Assembly: GCA_023135195.1 (NCBI GenBank)
Contig: JAGLTQ010000061.1
Span: forward strand, 1 to 35,842
DNA from: Gammaproteobacteria bacterium
GTDB taxonomy: Bacteria; Pseudomonadota; Gammaproteobacteria; UBA6429; Thiohalophilaceae
DNA length: 35,842 nucleotides
Direction: 5' to 3'
A model generated the notes under the pieces. The model was not told where the DNA came from and did no database searches. It worked only from the letters and a program-made list of their open reading frames with translations. A program made the translations under genes and the position numbers. Positions 1 to 6,766 of this stretch are shown here, piece by piece (the first letter of the stretch is position 1; every line of letters starts with the position of its first letter).

Positions 1-879
1 TACTTTCTTTTTGGCTTTTTTCTTCACAACTTTTTTCTTGCTAGAAGTCTTCTTCTTAGTTGTTTTTTTCTTTTTAGCCGTTTTCTTCTTACTTGTTGCT
101 TTTTTCTTGGTTGTTTTTTTCTTGGTCGCTTTTTTCTTTTTCGTTGTTTTCTTTGCAGTTGTTTTAACCGCTGCTTCAGCAACTGGCTCAGCAGCCAAAT
201 CTGATGCTTCTTTAGCGGCAGTTATGCCACTCGGTAAGCTATTTAATACCCGCTGAATGGCAGAAAAAATAGATTCAACCTCTCCAACACCACGCACAGT
301 GCGTAATTTTCCTTGCTTGCGGAAATAATCAACTAAGGGTGCTGTTTCAGCTTCATAAACTTTCAAACGATTACCTATTGTTTCTTCATTATCGTCTGCA
401 CGGTGTTCTAAAGCACCACCACATTTATCACAACGCCCTTCAATTCGAGGAGGAGAAGTATGAATGTTGAACATTTGTCCACATGAACCACAAGTGCGTC
501 GACCAGTTAAACGCTGCATTAATATATTAAATTCAACATCAATCAATAAACCCGCTTGAAGTGGTTTATCCTCATCATCAAGCATACTATCCAGTGCTTC
601 AGCCTGGGGAATATTGCGCGGGAAACCATCCAGAATAAAGCCATTTTGAGCATCAGCCTGTGCAAGACGTTCCTTGATCATACCCAATACAATATCATCT
701 GAAACAAGTTGTCCTGCATCCATTGCTTGCTTGGCTTTCACCCCTAAAGGAGAGCCGGCTTTTACTGCTGCACGTAATAAATCACCAGTAGAAATTTGAG
801 GAATACCGTACTTGTCTACGAGTAATTTAGCTTGTGTACCTTTACCACCACCTGGGGCACCTATTAATACGATTCTCAT
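1..879 (-). CDS. adk: Adenylate kinase with zinc-type lid and long Lys-rich C-terminal tail (partial, runs off left edge)
   Basis: Cytoplasmic enzyme interconverting ATP plus AMP and two ADP. The start is the ATG at 877-879, and the product opens with a P-loop (GAPGGGKGTQ, residues 8-17). The AMP-binding region (STGDLLR) and DGFPRN follow. The lid carries four cysteines, C130, C133, C150 and C153, in the spacing of zinc-binding Adk proteins; E. coli Adk lacks them. The catalytic core should end near residue 214-220. The frame instead continues through an Ala/Glu/Val linker into at least 50 residues made almost only of Lys, Thr, Ala and Ser (runs such as KKKATKKKTTKKK), with no stop before the window edge (293 codons seen). 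Such tails resemble histone H1-like or AlgP-type nucleic-acid-binding tails, so a DNA or polyanion contact is an inference. The core call is very sure; the role of the tail is unknown. Confidence 0.96.
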   Translation of the reverse strand, partial: MRIVLIGAPGGGKGTQAKLLVDKYGIPQISTGDLLRAAVKAGSPLGVKAKQAMDAGQLVSDDIVLGMIKERLAQADAQNGFILDGFPRNIPQAEALDSMLDDEDKPLQAGLLIDVEFNILMQRLTGRRTCGSCGQMFNIHTSPPRIEGRCDKCGGALEHRADDNEETIGNRLKVYEAETAPLVDYFRKQGKLRTVRGVGEVESIFSAIQRVLNSLPSGITAAKEASDLAAEPVAEAAVKTTAKKTTKKKKATKKKTTKKKATSKKKTAKKKKTTKKKTSSKKKVVKKKAKKKV

Positions 880-1239
880 TGTTCTTATACTCCATTAATT
901 CGGGTTTATTCTGATTGTTTTAGTTAGGTTTGAATTTAGTCAACTCCAACACGTTCCAATTAATAATATGCAATAAACGTTAAAACTAATCGTTGATCTC
1001 TGTTAAGTCAATGCAAATAACCTCGATTTTTGATGTCCTTTTACTATTTTGTGAAATTTGCAATTCTCATATTATTAGCCGTTATAGGTAAAGACCGCTA
1101 CTGGCATGGCTATCCCCAGCGCAACTGATTAAAATCCACTTGGTTATGTATTTTTTGCAGCATGCTGCTAGAATAGCCGGCCTTTTTCTGCTTCTATCAG
1201 TAAGCAGCTCAATAATGAATTAGCACGAGGATTAAACGC
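880..1239. other. Intergenic region between divergent adk and ppa
   Basis: This 360-bp AT-rich gap separates two divergent genes and must hold both promoters. I see no convincing ORF, RNA gene or strong hairpin. The only candidate elements are a TAGAAT hexamer at 1169-1174 as a possible -10 for ppa, without a good -35 partner, and a ribosome-binding GAGG just upstream of the ppa ATG. Confidence 0.5.
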
Positions 1240-1788
1240 ATGAATCTGGATAGAGTAAGCACCGGTAATAATGTCCCGGATGAAATAAACGTCATTATTG
1301 AAATCCCTTCTCATAGTGATCCCGTTAAATATGAAGTAGACAAAGAAACCGGAGCCATGTTTGTTGACCGTTTTATGAATACCGCAATGCATTACCCGTG
1401 CAACTACGGCTATATTCCTCATACTCTTTCTGAAGATGGCGATCCAGTTGATGTTTTGGTTATTACCCCGATTCCATTAATCAGCGGTTCCGTCATTCAA
1501 TGCCGTGTGGTTGGCATGTTAAGCATGACGGATGAAGCAGGCCCGGACGCTAAATTACTTGCAGTACCTATCACCAAGTTATGCAAAACATATAAAGATA
1601 TGAAAAAGCCAGAAGATGTGCCGCAATTGTTATTGGATCAAATTAAGCACTTTTTTGAGCACTACAAAGACCTTGAAGAAGGTAAATGGGTGAAAGTTGA
1701 AGGCTGGTTAGGGGCTGACGCTGCAAAAGCTGAAATAACCTCTGCGATTCAACGTTTTCAGGATGCACCTGAAAAACCTTGTTTCTAA
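1240..1788 (+). CDS. ppa: Inorganic pyrophosphatase, family I
   Basis: Soluble, Mg-dependent enzyme that hydrolyses pyrophosphate to two phosphates and so drives biosynthetic reactions forward. The 182-residue length fits bacterial family I enzymes (E. coli about 176). The family signature DGDPVDVLV lies near residues 66-74, preceded by the conserved NYGYIPHT segment. Downstream, [14 protein letters not shown] and the [20 protein letters not shown] block are also typical. A GAGG motif lies about 10 nt before the ATG. It is divergent from adk and followed 44 nt later by the phosphodiesterase gene on the same strand, so the two may be co-transcribed. Confidence 0.97.
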   Translation: MNLDRVSTGNNVPDEINVIIEIPSHSDPVKYEVDKETGAMFVDRFMNTAMHYPCNYGYIPHTLSEDGDPVDVLVITPIPLISGSVIQCRVVGMLSMTDEAGPDAKLLAVPITKLCKTYKDMKKPEDVPQLLLDQIKHFFEHYKDLEEGKWVKVEGWLGADAAKAEITSAIQRFQDAPEKPCF

Positions 1789-1832
1789 TCAAGAGAACAC
1801 CACGTCAATAAAACATCACTAAGAAAAAAATA

Positions 1833-2390
1833 ATGAAAGTATGTATTGTTTCAGATAGTCACGATAATCGATTTTTGCTTGCTGCTGCAGTAGAAGATGC
1901 TAAAGCACGCGGTGCAGAAGCGGTTATTCACTGTGGTGATGTGGTTGCCCCCACGACATTGAAAATATTAAACCCTATCGGTTTACCGGTGCACGTGATT
2001 CATGGCAACAATACCGGCGATATGTTCAGCCTTTCCCGTCTCTCGCACAATGAAGACAGCGTGGTGCAATATTATGGTCAGGATGCAGGTATTGAGTTGG
2101 CAAAGAAAAAAATCTTCATGGTTCACTACCCTCATTATGCCGAAGCGATGGCCACCACAGGCGATTGGGATATTGTTTGTTGTGGGCATGACCACAAAGC
2201 CAGTGTACGAGATATTAAAAACATGAAGAATGGGACAACACTCTATGTTAATCCCGGTACCGTGGGTGGTGTTGGCGCAGCTCCGACCTATGTGATGGCA
2301 GACCTTGAAACAATGGAGTTTGAAATTATTGCAGTGCCCGTGGACGAGAAGCTGAGCTATAACAAGACTTCTGTTTCAAAACACAACTAA
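1833..2390 (+). CDS. YfcE/MJ0936-family metallophosphoesterase (phosphodiesterase)
   Basis: Predicted cytoplasmic metal-dependent phosphodiesterase of the calcineurin-like superfamily, 185 residues, the usual size of the single-domain YfcE/VPS29-like group. All metal-binding motifs are visible: D8-x-H10 (SDSH), G35-D36, G58-N59-N60, H98 in MVHYPHY, and G118-H-D-H121. The closing VNPGT-GG block is also characteristic. The physiological substrate is unknown for this family; members cleave bis-pNPP in vitro. There is no good Shine-Dalgarno before the ATG, only an A-rich stretch. It follows ppa on the same strand and ends against a large palindrome. Confidence 0.9.
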   Translation: MKVCIVSDSHDNRFLLAAAVEDAKARGAEAVIHCGDVVAPTTLKILNPIGLPVHVIHGNNTGDMFSLSRLSHNEDSVVQYYGQDAGIELAKKKIFMVHYPHYAEAMATTGDWDIVCCGHDHKASVRDIKNMKNGTTLYVNPGTVGGVGAAPTYVMADLETMEFEIIAVPVDEKLSYNKTSVSKHN

Positions 2391-2400
2391 AGTAAAAAAT

Positions 2401-2464
2401 GAACCACGGGGCACACAGGGAAAATAATAAAAAATCTCCGTCTACCCAGTGTTCCCCGTGGCTC
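2401..2464. repeat. Palindromic hairpin repeat, copy 1 (CCACGGGG family), possible bidirectional terminator
   Basis: The first 20 bases (GAACCACGGGGCACACAGGG) pair with the last 20 (reverse complement GAGCCACGGGGAACACTGGG) at 17 of 20 positions, around an A/T-rich loop. It sits exactly between the convergent ends of the phosphodiesterase gene and moaE, where a bidirectional terminator is expected. A related copy lies at 5595-5667. Confidence 0.75.
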
Positions 2465-2477
2465 AATGTTTTTTATA

Positions 2478-2906
2478 TCAAGTGTTTTTCTCAACCCAAC
2501 GAGTTTGTTCAACCAAACTTTCTTTTTTCCAAAACGGTGCGCGTAATTTAAGCTCTTCCATTAAGTACCGACTCGCATCAAAAGCTTCTGCCCGATGTGC
2601 TGACCAGACCGCCACTAATACAATCGGATCATTGGGCAACATTTCCCCGACCCGATGAACAATTAACGAATCCAGAATATCCCATTTATCAGCAGCTTCT
2701 TCACTAATTTTTTGCAGGTACTTTTCAGTCATCCCAGGATAATGCTCTAACGACATTGCCGATACATCATCGCCCTGATTAAACTCACGCATACTGCCAA
2801 CAAATACCGCGGTAGCACCGTATTTTCCAGAAAAACCAGCTTCAGCCTGATACTCGAGCAACCGTTGATACGGTTCAAATGAAGAGTCTTTTATTTCAAT
2901 TAGCAT
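2478..2906 (-). CDS. moaE: Molybdopterin synthase catalytic subunit MoaE
   Basis: Large subunit of molybdopterin synthase. It transfers sulfur from the MoaD thiocarboxylate to precursor Z (cPMP), making the dithiolene of molybdopterin. The product is 142 residues, close to E. coli MoaE (150). I chose the ATG at 2904-2906 (MLIEIKDSSF), 4 nt after the moaD stop. A longer in-frame start at 2981 would overlap moaD and add 25 residues of non-homologous sequence. Visible family blocks are VGSMREFNQGD-VSAMSLEHYPGM near the N-terminus, HRVGEM, and the C-terminal HRAEAFDASRYLMEELK followed by PFWKKE, which holds the active-site lysines. It is translationally coupled behind moaD. Confidence 0.96.
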   Translation of the reverse strand: MLIEIKDSSFEPYQRLLEYQAEAGFSGKYGATAVFVGSMREFNQGDDVSAMSLEHYPGMTEKYLQKISEEAADKWDILDSLIVHRVGEMLPNDPIVLVAVWSAHRAEAFDASRYLMEELKLRAPFWKKESLVEQTRWVEKNT

Positions 2907-2910
2907 GTCT

Positions 2911-3153
2911 CTAACCACCCGTAACAGGAGGAAAAAAGGCGACCTCGTCACCCGCTTTAATCGGGTGAGATGCTTCAACATAATCCATATTGACAGCCAT
3001 TAACGTATTTTCTGGCATGGCCATATTATTTGTTGCCTTGTTCCAGGCTTCGATAACTGTTTTTGCATCTGTATCGCTCGTCTCGGCTTCACCTTGACCA
3101 ACATGTTCACGTAAACTGGCAAAAAATTTTATTTTGATTACAGCATTCGACAT
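2911..3153 (-). CDS. moaD: Molybdopterin synthase sulfur-carrier subunit MoaD
   Basis: Ubiquitin-like sulfur carrier of 80 residues, the normal MoaD size. It ends in the diagnostic Gly-Gly tail (FFPPVTGG), which is adenylated and converted to a thiocarboxylate before docking into MoaE. The N-terminal strand IKIKFFASLRE and the segment NTLMAVNMDYV match the fold. It forms a two-gene operon with moaE and is divergent from moaC across 109 bp, which should contain both promoters. moaA and moaB are not in the window. Confidence 0.94.
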   Translation of the reverse strand: MSNAVIKIKFFASLREHVGQGEAETSDTDAKTVIEAWNKATNNMAMPENTLMAVNMDYVEASHPIKAGDEVAFFPPVTGG

Positions 3154-3262
3154 AAAAAGTACTTTCTCTGATTTGCGTATTTAATCCTGCAAGCCTATCA
3201 TGATTTAACCTTTGAATGAACCAACCACAATAAACGTAAGCTGTTGATATATAAGGACTAGC

Positions 3263-3736
3263 ATGTCGGAATTAACCCATTTTAATGAACAAGGCAAAGC
3301 CCACATGGTGGATGTCGGAGAGAAAAGTGAAACTCATCGCATCGCTATTTGTGAAGGCACCATCACCATGAAAGCCGAAACGCTGGAAAAAATATTACAG
3401 GGCGATCATAAAAAAGGAGATGTGCTTGGTATCGCGCGTATAGCCGGAATTATGGCTTCAAAAAGAACCGCAGATTTAATTCCATTATGTCACCCACTCA
3501 TGCTCACCCATGTTGACCTTGATTTTATTCCTGATACAAAAAACAACAGCATTTACTGTACTTGCCAGGTAGAAACACGAGGCCAGACAGGGGTTGAAAT
3601 GGAGGCTCTCACAGCCATTCAGGTGGCTTTATTGACGATATATGACATGTGTAAAGCGGTCGACCGGGGCATGACGATGGGTAATATCCGGCTAATCGAG
3701 AAAAAAGGCGGGAAATCTGGCCATTGGCAAGCCTAA
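3263..3736 (+). CDS. moaC: Cyclic pyranopterin monophosphate synthase MoaC
   Basis: Second enzyme of molybdenum cofactor synthesis, converting the MoaA product 3',8-cH2GTP to cPMP. The 157-residue protein shows the whole conserved core: [20 protein letters not shown] (from K50), the CHPLM segment at 76-80, EME at 112-114, and D128 and K131 in [11 protein letters not shown], which correspond to catalytic residues of E. coli MoaC. The C-terminus IEKKGGKSG is typical. An AAGGA ribosome-binding site lies 5 nt before the ATG. The gene is divergent from moaDE, so the cofactor genes are split into two transcripts here. Confidence 0.97.
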   Translation: MSELTHFNEQGKAHMVDVGEKSETHRIAICEGTITMKAETLEKILQGDHKKGDVLGIARIAGIMASKRTADLIPLCHPLMLTHVDLDFIPDTKNNSIYCTCQVETRGQTGVEMEALTAIQVALLTIYDMCKAVDRGMTMGNIRLIEKKGGKSGHWQA

Positions 3737-3863
3737 TACAAATAAGCCTTATTAATTTATCAGGAATTGTTAACTTCGTTAACTTTTACGTCTACTATTA
3801 GTGCATGATTGGTACATTGTTTCATTTCTGTCACTTTTAACATGTAGTTTAGGAGTTAGAGTT

Positions 3864-4868
3864 ATGCGCTATCGTTTTACCCCCAAAACAGTCTCCCTAT
3901 TTCAAATTTTCTTCGCCTTTTTATTAACACTATCACTGGGCCTGCCTTTGTCAGCAAGTCAAGGTGACTGGGTTCTGGTCGAACGTTTTGAGAAACAACT
4001 GACTGCAGCAAAGGCCGGTAAGCTTAAAGCAATGTATGACGTTGGCAGACTCTATGAACGTGGTCGTGGTGTAGACATCGATTTAGCCGAAGCAACAAAG
4101 TGGTATAAAAAGGCCTCAAGTTCAGGACAGCATAGTGCGCAGGCAAGACTAGGCATTATGTATTTTGAAGGGCGTGGCGTTAAACAAAATTATAAAAAAG
4201 CCCTTAAACTCTTAAATACTGCAGCAAAAAATAAAGTACCCAGCGCACAATTCCAACTCGCAAATATGTATGAACTCGGGACGGGCGTTCCGCAGAATTT
4301 AAAGAAAGCCATTTATTGGTATAGCGAGTCAGATAAATACGGTTACTATCTTGCCAAAAATAGAATTACACGTCTAAAAAACTTACCTGCTTCAACATCA
4401 GGAACAGTTAACCGCACCACCGCAAAACCAATTCGCGCAGCAACTCGTAGAGCAACACCAACCGCTATCCTTAGCACCATAACAAATGGCCAATGGTTCA
4501 AACGAAAAAAAGCGGTAGGCTACTTACCCTCAAATATTACAAATTGTGTAAATGGATCAGAGAGCACACTACACTGCATCTCTACCTCACAAGAACGTAG
4601 CACGGGTACTGAACTGATTAACTACTATATTGAAAGTCGCATCAGGGTAAAAAACAAATCATCTTTCGATATTGTCTATTCCAACAATGTATTAAGCATC
4701 GAATCATTATCTATTGAAGATGGTGATGGTAATCTTATCGAAAAAACAGCCTCTCGCATTAAAAAAGGCAAGCAGGGTAAGAAGCGAAAACTATCCTGCC
4801 GTATTAAAAATAAAAATATTATTTCCTGCACTAAAAACAGCTCTTCCTTTGATTTAGTAAGTCGTTAA
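3864..4868 (+). CDS. Exported Sel1-repeat protein with unknown C-terminal domain
   Basis: Predicted periplasmic or secreted protein of 334 residues. I prefer the ATG at 3864, which has TAGGAG about 7 nt upstream and directly begins a signal peptide (MRYRFTPK, hydrophobic stretch, cleavage near LSA-SQ). The in-frame ATG at 3801 would add 21 residues in front of that signal. Residues about 50-165 hold three Sel1-type repeats (for example YDVGRLYERGRGV and LGIMYFEGRGVKQN). After a Thr/Ala/Arg-rich linker, the last 120 residues form a predicted beta-rich domain with four cysteines in two pairs (NCVN...HCIS and SCRI...SCTK) that I do not recognise. Sel1 repeats usually mediate protein contacts. 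No function is assigned. Confidence 0.85.
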   Translation: MRYRFTPKTVSLFQIFFAFLLTLSLGLPLSASQGDWVLVERFEKQLTAAKAGKLKAMYDVGRLYERGRGVDIDLAEATKWYKKASSSGQHSAQARLGIMYFEGRGVKQNYKKALKLLNTAAKNKVPSAQFQLANMYELGTGVPQNLKKAIYWYSESDKYGYYLAKNRITRLKNLPASTSGTVNRTTAKPIRAATRRATPTAILSTITNGQWFKRKKAVGYLPSNITNCVNGSESTLHCISTSQERSTGTELINYYIESRIRVKNKSSFDIVYSNNVLSIESLSIEDGDGNLIEKTASRIKKGKQGKKRKLSCRIKNKNIISCTKNSSSFDLVSR

Positions 4869-4905
4869 ACTTTTTAAATAACAATGACTGACATACAATA
4901 GCGGT

Positions 4906-5583
4906 ATGTCAGTCCCCCCTCCTACACCACCAAAGAGTGAAGAAGAATTATTAAGTCGCGCAAGAAATCTTGCTGGTTTAACACTGCAACAGTTGTCCAG
5001 CAACTTTAATCAACCTTTACCAAAAGATATTCGGCATGCAAAAGGCTGGATGGGGCAACTGCTTGAAACAAGTTTAGGCGCCACTGCATCATCCCGAGCC
5101 GAACCTGACTTTCAACTTATTCAGGTTGAACTTAAAACGTTACCACTTACTCCATCAGGCAAGCCAAAAGAATCTACCTATGTTTGCACCGTTCCCTTAA
5201 CCAAATCACATGAACAGGAATGGGCGACATCCTGGCTAAAAAGAAAGTTGCAGCGCGTACTTTGGTTGCCCATAGAAGCAGATAAACGCATTCCTCTGGC
5301 TGAACGTCATATTGGTAATGCTATTTTGTGGAGTCCAAATGAAGCCGAAGCAACACAACTGCAACAGGATTGGGAAGAATTAATGGAGCTCGTTTGTCTT
5401 GGCAGACTTGAAGAGATAACATCTCACATGGGACGATATTTACAAATTCGTCCTAAAGGTGCAAATTCAAAATCGTTAACAACAACACTTGATGACGAAG
5501 GCAACACTATTCAAACTTTGCCTCGCGGATTTTATTTACGACCGGAGTTTACTCAGCAGATTATTCAAAATAATTACGCATAA
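4906..5583 (+). CDS. mutH: DNA mismatch repair endonuclease MutH
   Basis: Methyl-directed mismatch repair endonuclease that nicks the unmethylated strand at hemimethylated GATC once activated by MutS and MutL. The 225-residue product is collinear with E. coli MutH (229). The PD-(D/E)xK-type catalytic residues are present: E54 in GQLLETSLGA, D68 in EPDF, and E75 and K77 in QVELKTLP. Conserved downstream blocks KRVLWLPIE, LWSPNE, DWEELMELV and YLQIRPKGANSK, and the C-terminal LPRGFYLRPEF, are all intact. This implies Dam methylation and a gammaproteobacterial host. Only a weak ribosome-binding site (AGCGG) precedes the ATG. Confidence 0.96.
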   Translation: MSVPPPTPPKSEEELLSRARNLAGLTLQQLSSNFNQPLPKDIRHAKGWMGQLLETSLGATASSRAEPDFQLIQVELKTLPLTPSGKPKESTYVCTVPLTKSHEQEWATSWLKRKLQRVLWLPIEADKRIPLAERHIGNAILWSPNEAEATQLQQDWEELMELVCLGRLEEITSHMGRYLQIRPKGANSKSLTTTLDDEGNTIQTLPRGFYLRPEFTQQIIQNNYA

Positions 5584-5594
5584 AAACTAGATTA

Positions 5595-5667
5595 AACCAC
5601 TGGGGTCACGGAGAGCACGGGGAAAACCTTTTATTTTTTCCCTCTGTTCCCCGTGATCCCCGTGGTT
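5595..5667. repeat. Palindromic hairpin repeat, copy 2 (CCACGGGG family)
   Basis: The left arm starts AACCACTGGGGTCACGGAGA and the right arm, read on the other strand, starts AACCACGGGGATCACGGGGA, with an A/T-rich centre. It shares the CCACGGGG and CACGGGG words with the copy at 2401-2464. It lies between mutH and the methyltransferase gene, both on the + strand, where it could act as a terminator or mRNA-stabilising hairpin. Confidence 0.72.
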
Positions 5668-5712
5668 ATATCTTTCTGTTACAATAAACCTTATTAGTTC
5701 CTGGAATATAAC

Positions 5713-6525
5713 ATGGACGAGAAACAAGCAATCACGAGTGTCTTTGACTTAGTTGCCACAAAATATGACAACCCTTCTTTACGTTTTTTTCCTGTTTGTG
5801 CCGACAAGCTCATTGATTACGCAAAAATAAAACCAAATCAAAAAGTCCTCGATGTAGCAACCGGAACAGGTATGGTTGCTATGGCTGCCGCACAATGCTT
5901 AGGAAATGGTGGTCGTGTTCATGCAATTGATTTATCTGAAAACATGATCAATCAAGCCATGGCGAACCTTAAACACGCCGGGCTGGATAATATTGATTTT
6001 CATGTCATGGATGCAGAAAGTCTGGAGTTTAAAAGTAATTACTTTGATGTCATCACATGCTCATACGGTTTATTTTTTATGCCGGATATGTCAGCGGCAT
6101 TAAAAAGCTGGTTGCGTGTTTTAAAACCCGGAGGGAAACTTATTTTTACCAGCTTCGCACCCTCTTCATTTCAACCACTAACAGAAATATTTATGAAGAA
6201 TCTTGCAGAATACGACATTGTGCCGCCAACACCACGTTGGTTACAACTGGCTGAAGAAGACTTATGTAAACAGATATTAGTTGATAATGGTTTTGAAGCA
6301 CCACAAGTAACTCAAGCACAACTAGGGTATCACTTAGGTCAGTTCAACCATTGGTGGGAAGTCATACAAAGTGCAGGCTACCGTGGTTTATATGAGCTGT
6401 TACCACAAGAACATCGAACTGAATTTGAAAGCAAACATCGTTTTGAAATAAATAAACTAAAAACCGAAGATGGGATCTGGATGGACGTACAAACTTTATT
6501 TTCTACCGCATCAAAACCTGAATAA
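5713..6525 (+). CDS. Class I SAM-dependent methyltransferase (UbiE/COQ5-like)
   Basis: A 270-residue protein with a complete class I methyltransferase fold. SAM-binding motif I is VLDVATGTGMVAMAA (near residues 50-64). The acidic end of strand 2 (VHAIDLSENMI) and the motif DAESLEF follow. Motif IV/post region is FDVITCSYGLFFMPDM, and the helix-strand block is LRVLKPGGKLIFTSFAP. These resemble UbiE/COQ5 and the Methyltransf_11 group. The C-terminal 90 residues differ from UbiE, so I do not assign ubiquinone synthesis. The substrate is unknown. It stands alone between two palindromic repeats, with a modest ribosome-binding site. Confidence 0.85.
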   Translation: MDEKQAITSVFDLVATKYDNPSLRFFPVCADKLIDYAKIKPNQKVLDVATGTGMVAMAAAQCLGNGGRVHAIDLSENMINQAMANLKHAGLDNIDFHVMDAESLEFKSNYFDVITCSYGLFFMPDMSAALKSWLRVLKPGGKLIFTSFAPSSFQPLTEIFMKNLAEYDIVPPTPRWLQLAEEDLCKQILVDNGFEAPQVTQAQLGYHLGQFNHWWEVIQSAGYRGLYELLPQEHRTEFESKHRFEINKLKTEDGIWMDVQTLFSTASKPE

Positions 6526-6564
6526 AAGACACCTTTGATAAGTGACTCCAGTACATCAAATTAC

Positions 6565-6684
6565 TGTAGGTCGAGCTTCAGCCCGACGCGGTATTGAATC
6601 ATCAACCAAAGAACTTTCACAAACAAAGTTAATGGTTTAGCAAAGCTCCGAGCTTGCATTATTTGGCCTGAAGGCCAACCTACA
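6565..6684. repeat. REPIN-like doublet: two TGTAGGT hairpins in inverted orientation
   Basis: The left end TGTAGGTCGAGCTTCAGCCC contains a hairpin (GTCGaGC-TTCA-GCcCGAC). The right end on the other strand reads TGTAGGTTGGCCTTCAGGCC, with a perfect stem TTGGCC-TGAA-GGCCAA at 6664-6679. Two head-to-head hairpins that share a conserved 5' tail and are separated by about 70 bp is the layout of a REPIN. A single hairpin of the same type lies at 17234-17259. Confidence 0.72.
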
Positions 6685-6766
6685 AAAAGCATCGCATATT
6701 CAATACTCTGTGCTCCGCCGTGGTCAGAATACTTTTATCTTACAAGTTCCCTACATGTAAAATACT

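Noticed and set aside
11-256. A plus-strand open frame rich in Phe and Val, resembling a membrane protein
   Set aside because: It is the antisense of the Lys-rich adk tail; AAA/AAG codons read backward give TTT/CTT. It has no ribosome-binding site.
2907-2981. A 25-residue N-terminal extension of MoaE
   Set aside because: It lies entirely over the moaD 3' end and has no MoaE likeness; the ATG at 2906 fits the family and the operon spacing.
3154-3262. A possible molybdenum-cofactor riboswitch between moaD and moaC
   Set aside because: The region is only 109 bp and shows no long paired helices of the kind expected for that RNA.
3764-3785. Two GTTAAC words separated by TTC, looking like a palindrome
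   Set aside because: GTTAAC is itself palindromic, so the appearance is trivial and too short to call an operator.
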